The position numbers and the translations under genes were made by a program. Of a stretch of DNA of 64,000 nt, positions 15,201-30,200 are shown piece by piece (within the stretch, counting starts at the first letter, position 1; each line of letters begins with the position of its first letter). Below the pieces are notes generated by a model. The model was not told the DNA's origin, searched no databases, and saw nothing but the letters and a program-made list of their open reading frames with translations. This stretch comes from Siphonodentalium dalli. Lineage: Eukaryota; Mollusca; Scaphopoda; Gadilida; Siphonodentaliidae. The DNA lies in NCBI GenBank assembly GCA_032622095.1, contig CP136064.1, positions 130,125,605 through 130,189,604 of the forward strand, written 5' to 3'.

Positions 15201-18200
15201 ACAACGTCGGTATGTTCCTTCATGTAACCAAACACAGAGAACTGGCTTCCTGGTTATGTAAACACACAGTGGGTATAATAATGAAGCAGAAGGGGAACTT
15301 GTCATTGAACAACAATGTCTTCCAAACTACGTCAACGTTATAACCAAAATAAAGGTTATTGACATTAACATTTTTAACCTGCATTTTGTTCACGTTTTAC
15401 AGTATAAACAGTTTATGAGCGATAACTCTATTTATTAAAACACGTGCTTTTTTAGCAGAAATATAACTGTCTTTTGTCAGTACTGTTAGTGTTAAATAAT
15501 TACACTCACTGGCTTTTGTTAAACATGCAATTAGTCGCTATTGTAACATCTTCTATGTGGACAACGGGTCACGAATAAAGCGTCGGGTTTATTAGTTTCC
15601 TAATCAGATTAAGTCTGAACATTGATATAAACTATAGACTACTTTAGACTATAGATGCGGGATTTACCCACACTGCTTAGTACAAAATTTAATAGTGTCA
15701 TTTATGGCGTGAATTATGGGAATGTTGGGCAATAAAACAACAGGACAAGTGTTATTATAATATTTTAATGTTCACATTTAATTGAAAAATCACTTTCTTA
15801 AAGTAACTTATATATAACGCCTATTTACCTTTACTTAATCTGGAAGCCGGGGATATTCCCCAATACTCGGCTTTCATCTATTTTCAGTTTTACCCCGATT
15901 TTTGGTTTGCAAAGGCCCATATCCGAGTTTAAGCTGTTTTGGAGGGGTTATGATTAGGGCTAGGGAGGGGGTGGTCTTATACCCCGGAAAACTTACTGCT
16001 AGTGAAAATACTGGGGTGGTCTTATGCCCGAAATATTGATTATCATTTGAGCTGTAACTGAAATAAGCAGTACAAAACTTGCAGAGCATTTCATATTTGG
16101 AAAATCGGAATGTTTAGATTTGGAATTGACAAACAAACACTATTTCACTCTGGTGTCACATGAAGCTCTTTGTGTACGAAGTGCACATAAAAGTTTAGGT
16201 TCTGCATTTAAATAGGAAACATGATAAGTTATACTTACTTGGTGATAATGGAAGATAGTGTCGGCATTTACATCCTTTCCGGGTTGTGTATTTGTCCACA
16301 ATTTCCTCATGAAGAACACTTGGTAGGTAAATTGCATGGATGTACCTAAAATCAAAATGATTTAAAGTCAAATAATTTTAATATGATCATACGCTAGCAA
16401 AACAATGCAAATAAGATTCACATGAGCCTATTTCCTGGGTTGATTATCAGTAATTACACTCCGTACAGAACGGTTTGTCGAAAGAATGGACCCCAATTGT
16501 AATTTCGTCTTGATTGAAAGCTACATTATACATGGTATAAACAACCAACATCAAAGTCAAAATAGTTATACCTTGTCAAGAGGGGAACGGGAACATTTTT
16601 AATGAATTTAACCAATATATTTCTTTTCTTGATGCTGGGTGAGCGCTGCGGCTGAGATACTGTATGGAGAAGCGTGTCCATTTCACAGTTGTTCATTTCA
16701 TTCATAAGGTGTCACCGTGTCGATTTCAACGAAAATCGACGAACAACGTCATCGTGTAACTTTCCCCATTGACCGAGTTCGCCTGAACCTGCATGAATGT
16801 ATCTTCTGCTTTGTTCATAAATATGTGTTTCTTTTCGATTCCAGTAAATAGTATGATATTTATGGATTATCACATGCACGCAATGTACTATTTAGTCTTA
16901 TGATAACAATTAATTCCATATTAAATATATGTTATTTCGCTTCGCACAGTACCTACAGTACCAAGTGGTGTACATTCAAGCACAGTAGAACGGTAAATTT
17001 GTGATGTCATTCTAATTATATTTCACATCAAGAATTTCTATCACTTTTCACTCACCCCGATGGGTGTAGACTGTATTTACTATATAGTGTCATTATTTAT
17101 TGTGTCTTATTTTCTCAATAAAAGGTAAACTACCGCTACGAATGAACTTATATTTTAATTCAATACTCATAATTCTCATTTGCAATAAATTGTACCAGTA
17201 ATCGAAAGACACAGTAACAAGATTTTCTGATTACAACATTAATGCTTTAAGCCCACCGATCTACTCTGTGACAAAAGTGCTCACAAAAATTCAAAACAGC
17301 AACGTTATTATTAGTTAATAATTGGTGACGTCACAAAATCAGATATAGGCTATATATGACCCAAAGCGTCCAGCTTTTGTTCGTTATTACATAATATAAC
17401 ACCAAACATAGCATAATATGGTATCAACTTAAACACATACCTTGTGTGTCTATGGATACCGTAAAATAATATGACAATGAAAAAGAGCTGAAGTAAAATC
17501 TTTCAAACTAACACTTTGGAGGTAAAAAAAATCATTATCCTTTATAACAAATGTATGCTATAGTAATACCGGTATATAACAAATCCCTCACATGATATAT
17601 ATGTTCTAATTATGTAAAAAAAAAAGTGATTTAAACAAAATAACGAGAGGCCGATCACGATCGGCAGATGTTTAACCCATCCCTTGGCGATAGTAAATTG
17701 TTAAGATCAGAATCATAATCTTTTAATGTTGAATTATAGAGTATACTGTTATGATCTAAAGTAGTATATGACAAATGTACATAATAACCAGTAATAACAC
17801 AAATTATTGGAATGTATGAGTCAATATAGAAGGGTTAATATAACATCTAAACTCTAGAGCCTGTCACCACTATCATAGTGTGAGCAGTTCTATTCATGTT
17901 GTTGCAAATTGCCATGTGAGATATCAAAATAATATAATTATTTATTTAATGGAAAAGGTTAAAAGACATGGAATGGGTAAAAGGGGTTAAATCACCTATC
18001 TCTGCCCTGTTTGATCCAATGTAGTCCCATCATCCAAGGACTTAGAGAGCTCCATTGGTCTAGTTAAATAAATTCACCTGGCTAAGTTGTGGTTAAAAAG
18101 ATAGCTAAATCAATTTATCCAATAATTCACTGTGTCTCTTATACAGACCTAACATATGAGGGCTATAAATAACTCTCAAAGCAATAAACTATATTGTCTT

Positions 18201-21200
18201 TTATCTTGCTCACAGAGAAGCAGGTATTCATTAATTGTAAGTTACTTGGGTTATAATCTGGATAATTCTTAGTTTAAAAAGGGCCATATCTCTGGTATAA
18301 CAAATTGGATCTAACCCATATTCAAACTCGTTCTGTATTTTGAGTTGAGAAACTCACATACCAAATTTGGTTCCTATCAGATGAAAAATGGTTGATTTAT
18401 CGAAGTACATGTATGTGTGAATCATATGTCAAAGGACCATAACACCATTAAAAAAAATCCGATCAAACCCATATTCGAAATCAATCTGTATGTTGGTCTG
18501 AGAAACTCATACACCAAATTTGGTTCCAATCAGATAAAAAATGTTTGAGTTATGGCAGAATTCATGAATTCTAAGTCGAAAAAGGGCCATAACTCCGTAA
18601 AAAAAACTCCGATCAAACCCATATTCGAACTCGATCTGTATTTTGGGCCGAGAAACTCACATACCAAATTTGGTTCCGATCAGATAAAAAATTTTGAGTT
18701 ATGGCAGAATGCGTGAATTCTAAGTCGAAAAAGGGCCATAACTCTGTCAAAAAAAGTCGGATCAAACCCATATTCGAACTCGATCTGTATTTTGGGCTGA
18801 AAACCCCATATACAAAATTTGGTTTTGATCAGGTAAAAAATGTTTGAGTTATCGCATTACACGTAAAGTGTCTACGGACGGACAGACAGACAGACGGACG
18901 GACAGATGGACGGACGCACGACGAGTGGTCAATCCGGACAACGACACTATGTTTACCATACATGGTATGGGTAAACATAAAAACAATACTCCATGCTGGT
19001 CATTAGAGAGTTTGACAGGAAATATTTGCAACAAACACACTGCATTATCTAACTTATGAACCCAACTGGGGTATGCGCTCAGTCTTATACTATCTGAAAT
19101 CATGAACGTCTGCAAGAAAAAAAATTCATGCATATTTTAGTTTTTGGTGGCCATTTGCAGAACTATTTTTTTGTCGTGTGCAAGACCAAAACAACACAAA
19201 TATTATTTAACAATGTTTGCAATAATCTGACAGACATACGCTCAATACTGATTCATCTTTTCAGACATTATGTTGTTTTATGGTGACTTTTCCTTAAAAA
19301 AAATAGTTCTGCAAATGGCTGCCGAGAAACTAAAATATGCAATGAAAAACGTTTTTTTTTTATTTTCTCGCAGACATTAATGATTTCAGATAGTAAATTA
19401 TCGTTTATTGCATATATTTCCTGTCAAAAATCTCCAATAACCAGCATGGTAAATTGTTGTTTTTATTTTGTTTAAACCACTTTTTGAGGGTGAACAGGTG
19501 TTGTTATAGTACTATGGCATATACAGTTATAAAGGATTTTCCCCTTCAAATTGATAGTTTGAAATTGAGATTTAAAAAAAATTAATGTGGCGCCTCCTTA
19601 ATATCAAATACCAACCAACTCGACTCGCAATAAGTTAATAACGGTTAATACAACATGCTACTGCTGTGTATATTCAAGTCTTACCACTAAGGCGTCATCT
19701 CAAAACTACTATCGGGAAATCAGCCTATTTCCCGATAAATCCCGATAGCATATACAGTCATCGGGAAATTATTATCGGGAAATGACGCAACGTTTATCGG
19801 AAAACTATCGGAATATTTACATAGTCTATCGGGATTCTATCGGAGTTTACTTTCATTTCGGAGTATCATAATCCGAAAACAACACCGTTTGCTGTTTGGA
19901 AAGTTTCTGTATCGGGATTACTCCGGACTTTTATCGGGATTTTATGTTTTATAGGCCTATCTTTATAATTGATTTAATAGTTTCCTAATATGAGAAATCG
20001 TCAGTATAAAGTTATACAGTATCGGGGAACACGTGTCATAGAATTATTATATATATTTAGATATACTGTGGTGATCAGTGGGTGCTACAATATCGGTATT
20101 TTATCCGGACAATACACCCCCACGTATCGGGAAATCTTCAAAATCAAGTCGCGGGGATCATACCCAAATATATATGCAGTTGTATATACCATCTTCAGAG
20201 CTTGTGTTTGTAATATGTTTAAATACCTCCGACTTTTAAATAAAATTTATCTTATCTATCTTAAATAATCAGCGCTGCTCTCCGATCACAATTAATGCAT
20301 GCACAATCAAGTGCATGCTTTAGAAATAAACTGACAGATCTAGATTACGCAGTCTTAATATGAGATGTCGTATGTTCTATTTTTAGCCTGATTCCAGGAA
20401 TTGGGGTCATCCATATTTACGTTTCTGGGAACAACACATGTGGCATTATGCAGACTATAGGCCCATATATAATACATGCATGCAGTCATGCGTGAAGTCA
20501 CTTGATTGTGCTTGTCTTGAAGAAGACAAATCATTTTCAGATTTTACACAGTGAATGTAAAAACAATTTCAAACATGGGACAACTCCAGCTTAAAAAAAT
20601 ATTGGGCCTGTATGTATATTCCCAATATACAGTACATAGGCTTTATTGCAATTTGCGACAGAACATTTGATGTGGTCATTTTTGTTTACCAGCACATCGC
20701 AAATAACAAAACTCGCCAGTAGATAGAAAAATATGAAAGTGTCAATGACACTGTAGCTCAACTTGGAAAGGGAATAATTTAATGTGTTGCTGTCGATGGA
20801 GTGATTAGGAATGTGGAAAGTTGAATGTCTAATACTAGTTTATAAACTTGAAGAGATATATATATACATGTATATAAAAGTAAAATCTAAGATGGTTGCT
20901 GGCGGCTGTTTTCCAACAATTCAAAAACATTTGATAGCTTTAGTCATGCAAAGAGTAGAATCCAAGATGGCTGCTGGCAGCCATGTTTTAATGCCGAATA
21001 ACCCCAAAATGACTCATTCCCATCTACATGTCAATGTAAAAAGTCAAGACAAATTTCATAATGATCCGACCAAAGGTACGACCTGTAGCCCGTGCCAAAG
21101 AATTTAGTCATGCAAAGAGTAAAATCCAAGATGGCTGCTGGCAGCCATGTTTTTGGCCGAATGACCCCAAAATTACTTGTTCCCATCTACATGTCAATAT

Positions 21201-24200
21201 TAACATCCATGACAAATTTCATGATGATCAGATGAACAGTACGACCTGTAGCCCGTGCTAATGGATTGAATTTTGAAATCCAAGATGGCCACTGGCGGCC
21301 ATGCTTTTTGTCCGAATGAGCCCAAAATGACTCGTTCCCATCTATATTCCAATTTCAACAGCCTTGACAAATTTTATGATGATCAGACTAAAGGTACGAC
21401 CTGTAGCCCGTGCTAAAGGATTTAGTCATACAAAGAGTAAAATCTAAGATGGCTGCCGGCGGCCATGTTTTTTGGCCGAATGACCCCAAAATTACTCGTT
21501 CCCATCTACAAGTCAATATTAACACCCACGACAAATGTCATGATGATCAGATGAACAGTATGACCTGTAGCCCGTGCTAATGGATTGAATTTTGAAATCC
21601 AAGATGGCCGCTGGCGGCCATGTTTTTTTTCCGAATGACCCCAAAATGACTCGTTCCCATCTACATTCCAATTTCAACAGCCATGACAAATTTTATGATG
21701 ATCAGACTAAAGGTATGACCTGTAGCCCGTGCTAAAGAATTTAGTCATACAAAGATTAAAATCCAAGATGGCTGCTGGCGGCCATTTTTTTTTGGCCGAA
21801 TGGCCCCAAAATGACTCGTTCCCATTTAGATGTCATTGTTAACATCCATGACAAATTTCATGATGATCTGACCAAAGGTACTACCTGTAGCCCGTGCTAA
21901 AGGATTTAGTCATGCAAAGAGTAAAATCTAAGATGGCTGCCAGTGGCCATGTATTTTGGCCGAATGACCCCAACATTAATCGTTCCCATCTACATGTCAA
22001 TATTAACATCCATGACAAATTTCATGATGATCAGGCGAACAGTACGACCTGTAGCCCGTGCTAATGAATTGAATTTTGAAATCCAAGATGGCTGCTGGCG
22101 TCCATGTTTTTCGGCTGAATGACCCCAAAATGACTCGTTCCCATCTACATGTCATTGTTAACATCCATGACAAATTTTATGATGATCAGACTAAAGGTAC
22201 GACCTGTAGCCCGTGCTAAAGAATTTAGTCATACAAAGAGTAAAATCCAAGATGGCTGCTGGTGGCCATGTTTTTTGGCCGAATGACCCCAAAATTACTC
22301 GTTCCCATCTACATGTCATTGTTAATATCCATGACAAATTTCATGATGATCAGACGAAGAGTACGACCTGTGGCCCGTGCTAATGGATTAAATTTTGAAA
22401 TCAAAGATGGCCACTGGTGGCCATGTTTTTTGTCCGAATGACCCCAAAATGACTCGTTCCCATCTACATGTCAATGTCAACATCCATGACAAATTTCATA
22501 ATAATCGGACCAAAGGTATGAACTGTAGCCCGTGCTAAAGGAAATTGTTGATGAATCACGGACACACACACACACGCACGACAGATACCAAGCCATGGCA
22601 ATAGCTCAAACTTTACAAAGTAAAGTTGAGCTAATAATTCACAGTGGGTTAAAACTTTAAGCATGAAATTTTTCTGTTATGCCCACCACATTCTGCATGG
22701 TCATTCAGTTTCGGGGGGGGGGGGGGGGTGTTTTAGATCGATCATGCCATGAATCTCTACTATGTTCTCTATGCATTAGTCAAGAGTATAGAGATTCGCA
22801 ACATGACATATGTGGGTCCTGCTTTATATGTATACTTTCAGCATTAACAATTTAGTAGTAATTCCATAGTTTTTTCATGAATCCTAATATGGTAAATAAA
22901 GAGCGTCCACAGACCTGTGAAAATATGAATGGAAAATTCCATACAAATCTTCAGTGCAAAAGTTGACCATAGCCTAATTATGTTCCAACAGTGACAGTGT
23001 AAAATTTCATGATTGCATCATCAAGGTCAAGGTAACACCTGGGTCACGATGCGATTTATTCGTAGTATATTTCATCATCTTTTTAAAAAAGATGTCTTGC
23101 TTACTTTTAGTTAGTTTGATATCTCAAATGCGCGATGAGAAAGTACTTTTATCGACATCAATAGCCATTCCATCGTTTTCAAATGACTTGACGACAATAT
23201 TATGTCATATATGATGGGCATGATCGACGCATCGAAATGTGCAGAGATATATCGACCATAACTGGGTCAAGTATGAACATTAGGTGCATGAGGTTCTCGC
23301 AGGGGTAAACATTTTTGTCAGCGCTGATTATTTTGTTCTTGTGCGATTACTAATGTTCACATTCACTGCGCATTATCGCTTAGATAGCCTCCAGGAAATT
23401 CGCCAAATTGTGATGTGAAAAATTAAAGAATTGACTGCGTAAAACTTGTGTTATGTTTTATTTGAATTGCTTGTGTCAGTAGGCGGCGAGGCAATCCACG
23501 TGCTAGACGCGCCATTTTCAAAAATAATGATTCAACGCATTTTGTTATTTGTATTTTAAGAATTATCTGGTCAATTTTACATTGAGTATGATTGATAAAC
23601 AAATACACTGGGAGAAATTATATTTATTGGCCATTGTTTTGAGAACAAATTTATTCTTGAATGATAAATCAAAATCCTGGCAGCGCGAAATGTTTACTAG
23701 ACACTGATGGCGCCAAAAAATAAGTGCAAATCAGGTGGGGGAGGAAATCAGCAGAACAATATAGTTCTCAAATATTGTTTAAAGAAAGCTACCTGCGATT
23801 GAAAATCAACTATTTGAAACCAATGTGTAGTAAATAGATAGAACCGCATGAGCGTCTGGATTTTGATGAAATTATCGCACAAGATTTGTTGGCAGAGCGA
23901 TACCTCGAGTGCGGGATCCCGTCCCGCACAAGAGGTATCGCGTTCCGCCAACAAATCGAGTGCGATAATTCGTCAAAATCCAGACACTCATGCAGTTCTA
24001 TTTTTATTACTTATCTCCGTATCATAGTAAGTTGACTCACAATCGTACATCTCGGTACAGAAAATGTGAATTTAATCGAGTTTTAACGGCATTTTAGGGT
24101 TAACGCAACAATCAGACAGTCACAGGGAAGCCCGTCTATCCGCGAGTGACATTGACCCATCTTTAATGATGCATTTGAAATTAAATGCTGTGCCTCGACA

Positions 24201-27200
24201 AACATATTCTTGAAATGAAACTACTTGAATGAATCATCTCATCGATTGATCGCTTATTGTCGTGATTGAAAAAGTTAAAATAGTAACGACGAGAACCAGT
24301 CTAACAACACTGAATGAAATAGTTCCGTCGACAGATTGCACTAGTGCGATTATGAGAATTATCACACGCCTGGAAACTCGTGCGATCATGCGAATTACGT
24401 TGATAGATATGTAATAATTATCGTAATCTTATGGCATTTATTTCACATGTTTGGTAATTTATTCGATTTTTATCAAATATATATTTGATTGTTTTTCTCA
24501 CATTCACTTTGGACCAGTCTATAGCTAGTGTTGAAGGGAAACTACCTTTTTGAAACTATTCCTTTTGACATGTTCTCCATAGGATGTAGGAGATATGTGC
24601 AGTATGTATACATTGCAAAAATAATTCAATGGACAATTTAATAACTTCGAATCAATACTTGAAACGTGTAGAGTTTTAACTCTTTTAAACAAGCTTCCAC
24701 CCCCAACAAAAATGCGCTTACGAAGGATGCTATGGACGAATCCAAAAGTAAAGACAACACATTGAACCGGAAACAGAAACGTATATATAAACAAAACAAC
24801 ATGCTCGATTCATCGATTATCAAAACAGACATAGGCCTACATTTTCGTGAAATAAATGGTAAAGTCATCGAAAACACGCTGTATCACTTTCGGACTTTTA
24901 TCGGGAAATATTCGGGAAATCAGCGTGTTATCGGAATATTTAGATGCGGGATCGGAATATTTTCGGGAAATCGCGACCGCTCTATCGGGATCTATCGAGA
25001 AAGTTAGAAGATAGTTTTTGAGTTATCGGGATATTTATCGGGATCCCGATAGTAGTTTTGAGATGACCCCTAAAGAGTAAAGTCATCATGAATTGTTGTT
25101 ACATTTTCTCAATATAGCAAAATAGAAGAGCACAGCTAGGGTTTGGCAAAATATGCCTGTGCTAATTCCAACAAAGGGCCATAACTCTGGTGAAAATAGG
25201 TGGGCGGAACCCAAATTCGAACTTGACCTGTATTTTGGGTTAGTAAATCACATACCAAATATCTTCTGGACACACATTCATCATAATGAAGATATCGGAA
25301 TTTCTAGTGTGAAGGTTAAATTGACAGTTGATGAGCCTACTTGTGGTGAAGAGAGAAGTATCTGATAAAGTCAAATTAACATTCCTTGGCCTATTAAGTG
25401 TGATGATGCATTTTGTCACAAACATGGAGTTCTCAATTGTGTGCAAATTAGATGACTAACCATCTCTTGATGGCCTGGCCTTCTTAATCCAATCTGTCAA
25501 ATGGCGGACAAAGTCGAAGAAGAAATCACCTTCTGGAACACTGATAACTGCAATGTGGAGAAATAATTTGCATTAGGCATAACAAATTACTTAGATTATT
25601 ATAGGTTTTTGGAAAGTTGATGTAGGAGCATTTAATATTTTTAATTTCTGTGCACCATTCAATTAGTGCTGGGACGGTTGGGGTTTATTCCTAACCGGTT
25701 AACCCTTTGAGTTCCAGGGGCCGATCTCATCGGCCCTAAACCTACAAAATAAGTCTGTTAAAGAATATAAGAATAAATTATTAAAATTGTTAAAAAAAAA
25801 AAAAAAAAAAAAAAAATGTTAAGACAATGCATTCTCTTATATATGCGAGGCGACCTATGGTCGACTCGCATATATAAGAGAATGCATTGGCACAGGGTAT
25901 ATGGGTTGATACAAAAATCGACCTGGCACTAAAAGGGTTAACACAGGCATTAACCTAATCATAACCGGTTAACCACGACCATCATTACCCTAAGTACGAG
26001 ATTGAATACACTGGTCACTATATCGGCAAAACAAGTGTTTATTACGCATCCCGGAAACGTTGATATACATGCGATCACAAACGATGTCTTGGTCGTACAA
26101 TGCGGTCCCGTTACGGTGATCAAATAGTGGTAAATGTGTATGAATTAATTCAGTTTTGAGCCCAAACAAACTAAAATATAATATATATTAGTAATGCGCT
26201 AGTATATAGATGTTTACGGGAGTTCCGTATCGCATAAACAATGCTTGCTTGCAAAATCTTCAGCGACGAAATATAGTTCCTTCCTCGTGTATATTAGCCC
26301 AAACGTGTGCTACAAGGTACTGAAGGTAGGTAGGTATACTGTTGTTTAGTAATGTTTACTAGTGTTTGGGTATAGGTAGGTATGTATTAATCACAGTGGC
26401 TCCACGATGTTTCTTCAATTATTTAATAAACAAATTCAAACAGAATTAAATCGTCGTGATTCATTACACAAGCCCCAGCCAGTGTTTAGGAAATGAAGCT
26501 ATCGAACACATCACTAGATATACTCCCAGTAGGCCTATGTGTTTTTATGGATGTGCGACTTCATATTGGATGTTGATCCAGAATAAACGAATCGCGTTCG
26601 GCAGGCCTTGCATTCCACCCCATTTTTTTTTTTCGTCATCAATTAGGACTAAATGTCCCCAAACGTTCGAATTCCGTTTTTGTAGGTCTTCTGCCGTCGC
26701 TTTGAGACGAACTAATAATAATGACAAATGGGGGGGGGGGGGACAGTTTCATGAAAACAGACAGACTATTGATGACGTAGTAAAAGTCTAGACTTGATTG
26801 CTTTGATGTATGCCGCCAAAGGAAATTGGCATTGAACGTGTAGCAAGTGATTCGCAGACTGAGTGTAGTTGTTGGTTTCATTTCTGGAAAAGCCGCCGGT
26901 GATCAAACGGGTTTGTGTTGTGGGTTATATGAAGACACAATCAACTGTCCAAATCGCTTCTAAGCGGCTTCTTATTACTTACTCTCATCACCTAAACTTC
27001 TGTAAATGAATTCGGCAACATTTACTACGATGATAGTACGATCAATAGTACGGTTATCCGGTTGTGGCTTCCTCCAACCGGTTGACACGCGTAACCGAAC
27101 CGTAACCGGATATCCGGACAACCGTCCCAGCACTACATTCAATGACCAAGAAAGTGATCTAAGTTAAGGGACATCTAAATGTGCCATTCCGATCGATACA

Positions 27201-30200
27201 TGGCCAGTTTGATAAGATATGAGAATTTGTTCATGCTTACTGAAGCAAGCACACTTGAAGCAATGAACACTCATACTGAGTCTGTGCCGCCATTAATCTG
27301 ATATATAATTTCAGAATAGAATTATAAAGCCACTGTTAATAACTGAGTGTTATTACTGTAACTAGAATTTGTGGATCTATTCCGTGAAAACAAGCATATT
27401 GTTGCTATAGCTATACATTCATTATACATAATTGCATATATTGTACTAATAATTACACATGTCTGGAAATGTAATAGCTGTAAATAATCAGTGAAAATCA
27501 ATTATATTATTATTGCTCTCTACATGCCACATACATGGGTCAATATGAAGAATACAAAAGTTACACAGAGACAGGCCCAGTGTTAATTGTCTAGCTGCAT
27601 AATATTTTATGAAGCCCATCAAGATAGAGGGAATCTCAAATTATCTGGGATATTTTAGAATAAATAGTAATTATAGATTTTAAGTAATGTGAGAATACAC
27701 AAGTTACACAGAGACAGGCCCAGTGTTAATTGTCTAGCTGCATAATATTTTATGAAGCCCATTTGGGTGAAAAAGTTAGTTTATAAAAAAATCCTCAAAT
27801 GAGAAACAGCATTGTCATATTTGAATAATAATAATAATATTACATAAGATTTTTACTGTCAACAGAATGGCACTACCAGAGTTATATAGTTTCGGCATAA
27901 TAAATTGGAAAGTAGCAGAACTGAGAGAAATGGATAGCAAATGAGGAAATCGCTAAAAATGGGTGGTTTGCAAAACAGTCAGTCAGATGTGAACAGATTA
28001 AATCCTAGGAGGGAAGGTTTTAGGAGTCTTATAGAGATAAAGAGTACATTTAAAACTATGACAGTTAGCCTAGATAGTTATATGAACAGAAACAGAGATG
28101 AAAATATCAAATGTTTGAGAAAGTAAGAAACAAGTGCGACGTCACTGTAACGTCGTAGTATCAGTCGCCGATGAATAACCGATGAAATAGATAGAATGAC
28201 CGATGAAACGACCGATAGAATGACCGATGGAACTGATAGAATGACCGATGGAACTGATAGAATAACCGATAGAACCGATAGAATGACCGATGATGTGACG
28301 TTATTTTATTACAATCGGTTATCAGTCGGGATCGGTTATCAGTCGGTATCGGTTTTTCCATTAAGACACGACCCCTAACTGTTCTGATTGTCCAATGTAT
28401 CATGAGTCTACAACAACACGGTCGGTGTTTGGGTTCGAGGTTCGGTTCGATTCGAAACCGAGACGATGATTCGGTTTCAAGGTTCAGTTCGACCTAAAAT
28501 TTACAATGATGTGCATGAGACATTAATAAACATGAATAAATAATTATTGTCCACATTATTTACATTTGCAACTGCATTTTAAGTTTTGGAAAGCTCTTTG
28601 GAAAAGATAGCTCTTTAACCCATATTTGAAATCTTCAAATGATAGAGGGAATCTCAAGATAGAGCGAATCTCAAGATAGAGGGAATCTCAAATTATCTGG
28701 GATATTTTAGAATAAATAGTAATAATAGATTTTAAGTAATGTGAGAATACCTTTGTCAGCAATTTTCACAAACAAACTAAAGCCTTCTGATGATTTCAGT
28801 CGGAGCTTTTGTGATATGTTTGTACAGAAATCTTTGGCTCTTGTGCTCGATTCAACTTCAAATGCCTGGAAGTGATATACATAATTAGAACATGTTCAAT
28901 TTAAAAGCGCATGCAGACCTGTGAGTGGGACATTTTCTGTTTTTTTCTTCTGTTGAAGTCAAAACATGAAGTTGATCGTTATGTTGATCGAGTTAGTCAT
29001 ACTTCGGGGGTCGTGTTTTGTTTTGTTATTGTGTAGATGAAGTAACCATGTAGGCCGATACTCAATTTTACCAATCAGAAGTTAATTTGAAGCGATCACA
29101 ATGTTTACTTGAAGAGCCTTGACAGGTTAGACCCATTTCCTGCATCTATGCATGTCACTCTCAGTGATTATAAATGGTGGGACACCACATGCAATTAGGA
29201 CACATTCCTATTCTAGCGTTTGACACTTTCATCGTGAGTCACGAGCATAACAAGCTGGTATTGTACCGACATGACAGGGTTTTTATTTGATATTTCAAAT
29301 TCTCATGTACTTCACAAAATTAAGCAAATAAGGGGCAACAAATGAACAGCCCTTTTGAGGAGTTATATGCTTGAAAATTGATAGAGTATTTTGGTAGTTG
29401 AACATCTTTCCAAATGAATCCTTATAGTATATCCATGCCTGTCGTCTGTTTGTAGTATCTAAACATCCCTAACAGTGAAGAATGGATCATTTCATGTATG
29501 AAAATACATTCAGTAGAAAAATGGTTAATCATGTAAACTCACTGAATCTGTGTCATCAGGGAAGTACACCTTATGTAGTATCTGGGTTGTCTTTCTCTGT
29601 ATGGCTTCCACTTCAACTTGGTGGGGTGGATACTTTCTTGTTCCATTTCTAAAAAACAAATATTGTCACCCCAATGTATTGCTATCAAGTTTAACCCAAA
29701 AATGCAGAAAATAAGTTAAAAGATATATTCAGGGTGGCTAATTTTTGAAAAAAGAAGGGGGATAACTCTACAAAAAAGTCGGATACAGCTCATAATCTAA
29801 GGTGCCAATGTTCGCATAGTGTTAAATATTACTGAAATGGTCATTATCCAATGGTTTTGGGAAAAAATTTCCGAGGTTCGCTGAAACTGACATTTTTTTT
29901 AACATAGGTTAGACAAGTCATGTTTATAGAACATGTGACATCACCTTTACATGTCAACCACAAAAATCATCAAAAATCTATAAATTTTCGGTGCACCCAT
30001 TAATTGTCTAAAAATTCATAAACCAAACAACAGCTTTTAAACACACCAACTAATGTATATTACATTCACGTGATCGCAGGCGCCCACGCTTGCAATAGAA
30101 CTACAAAGATGCCGACAATTGGCTCAGATAACTCATTTGTTGCAGTGAATATATATGGCGTTTACTTTGACCACAACGATGCTACAGCACGCATGTTTTC

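Larger units (their letters stand above)
19691..25070. mobile_element. Harbinger-like element with nested insertions (TAA duplication)
   Basis: TAA at 19688-19690 and 25071-25073 flanks inverted ends GGCGTCATCTCAAAACTACT and, as reverse complement, GGGGTCATCTCAAAACTACT. Both termini continue into arrays of TATCGGGA and its complement (19710-19940 and 24890-25060). The 3-bp TAA duplication with GG-starting ends suits PIF/Harbinger. Most of the interior is later insertions, including the pearl-like array at 20733. No transposase is seen. Confidence 0.7.

Noticed and set aside
20873-22500. CRISPR-like array
   Set aside because: Units are 155-165 bp, contiguous and homologous throughout, with no unique spacers.
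26456-26791. 111-codon frame inside the hAT element
   Set aside because: It shows no hAT dimerisation or catalytic motif and contains low-complexity sequence.
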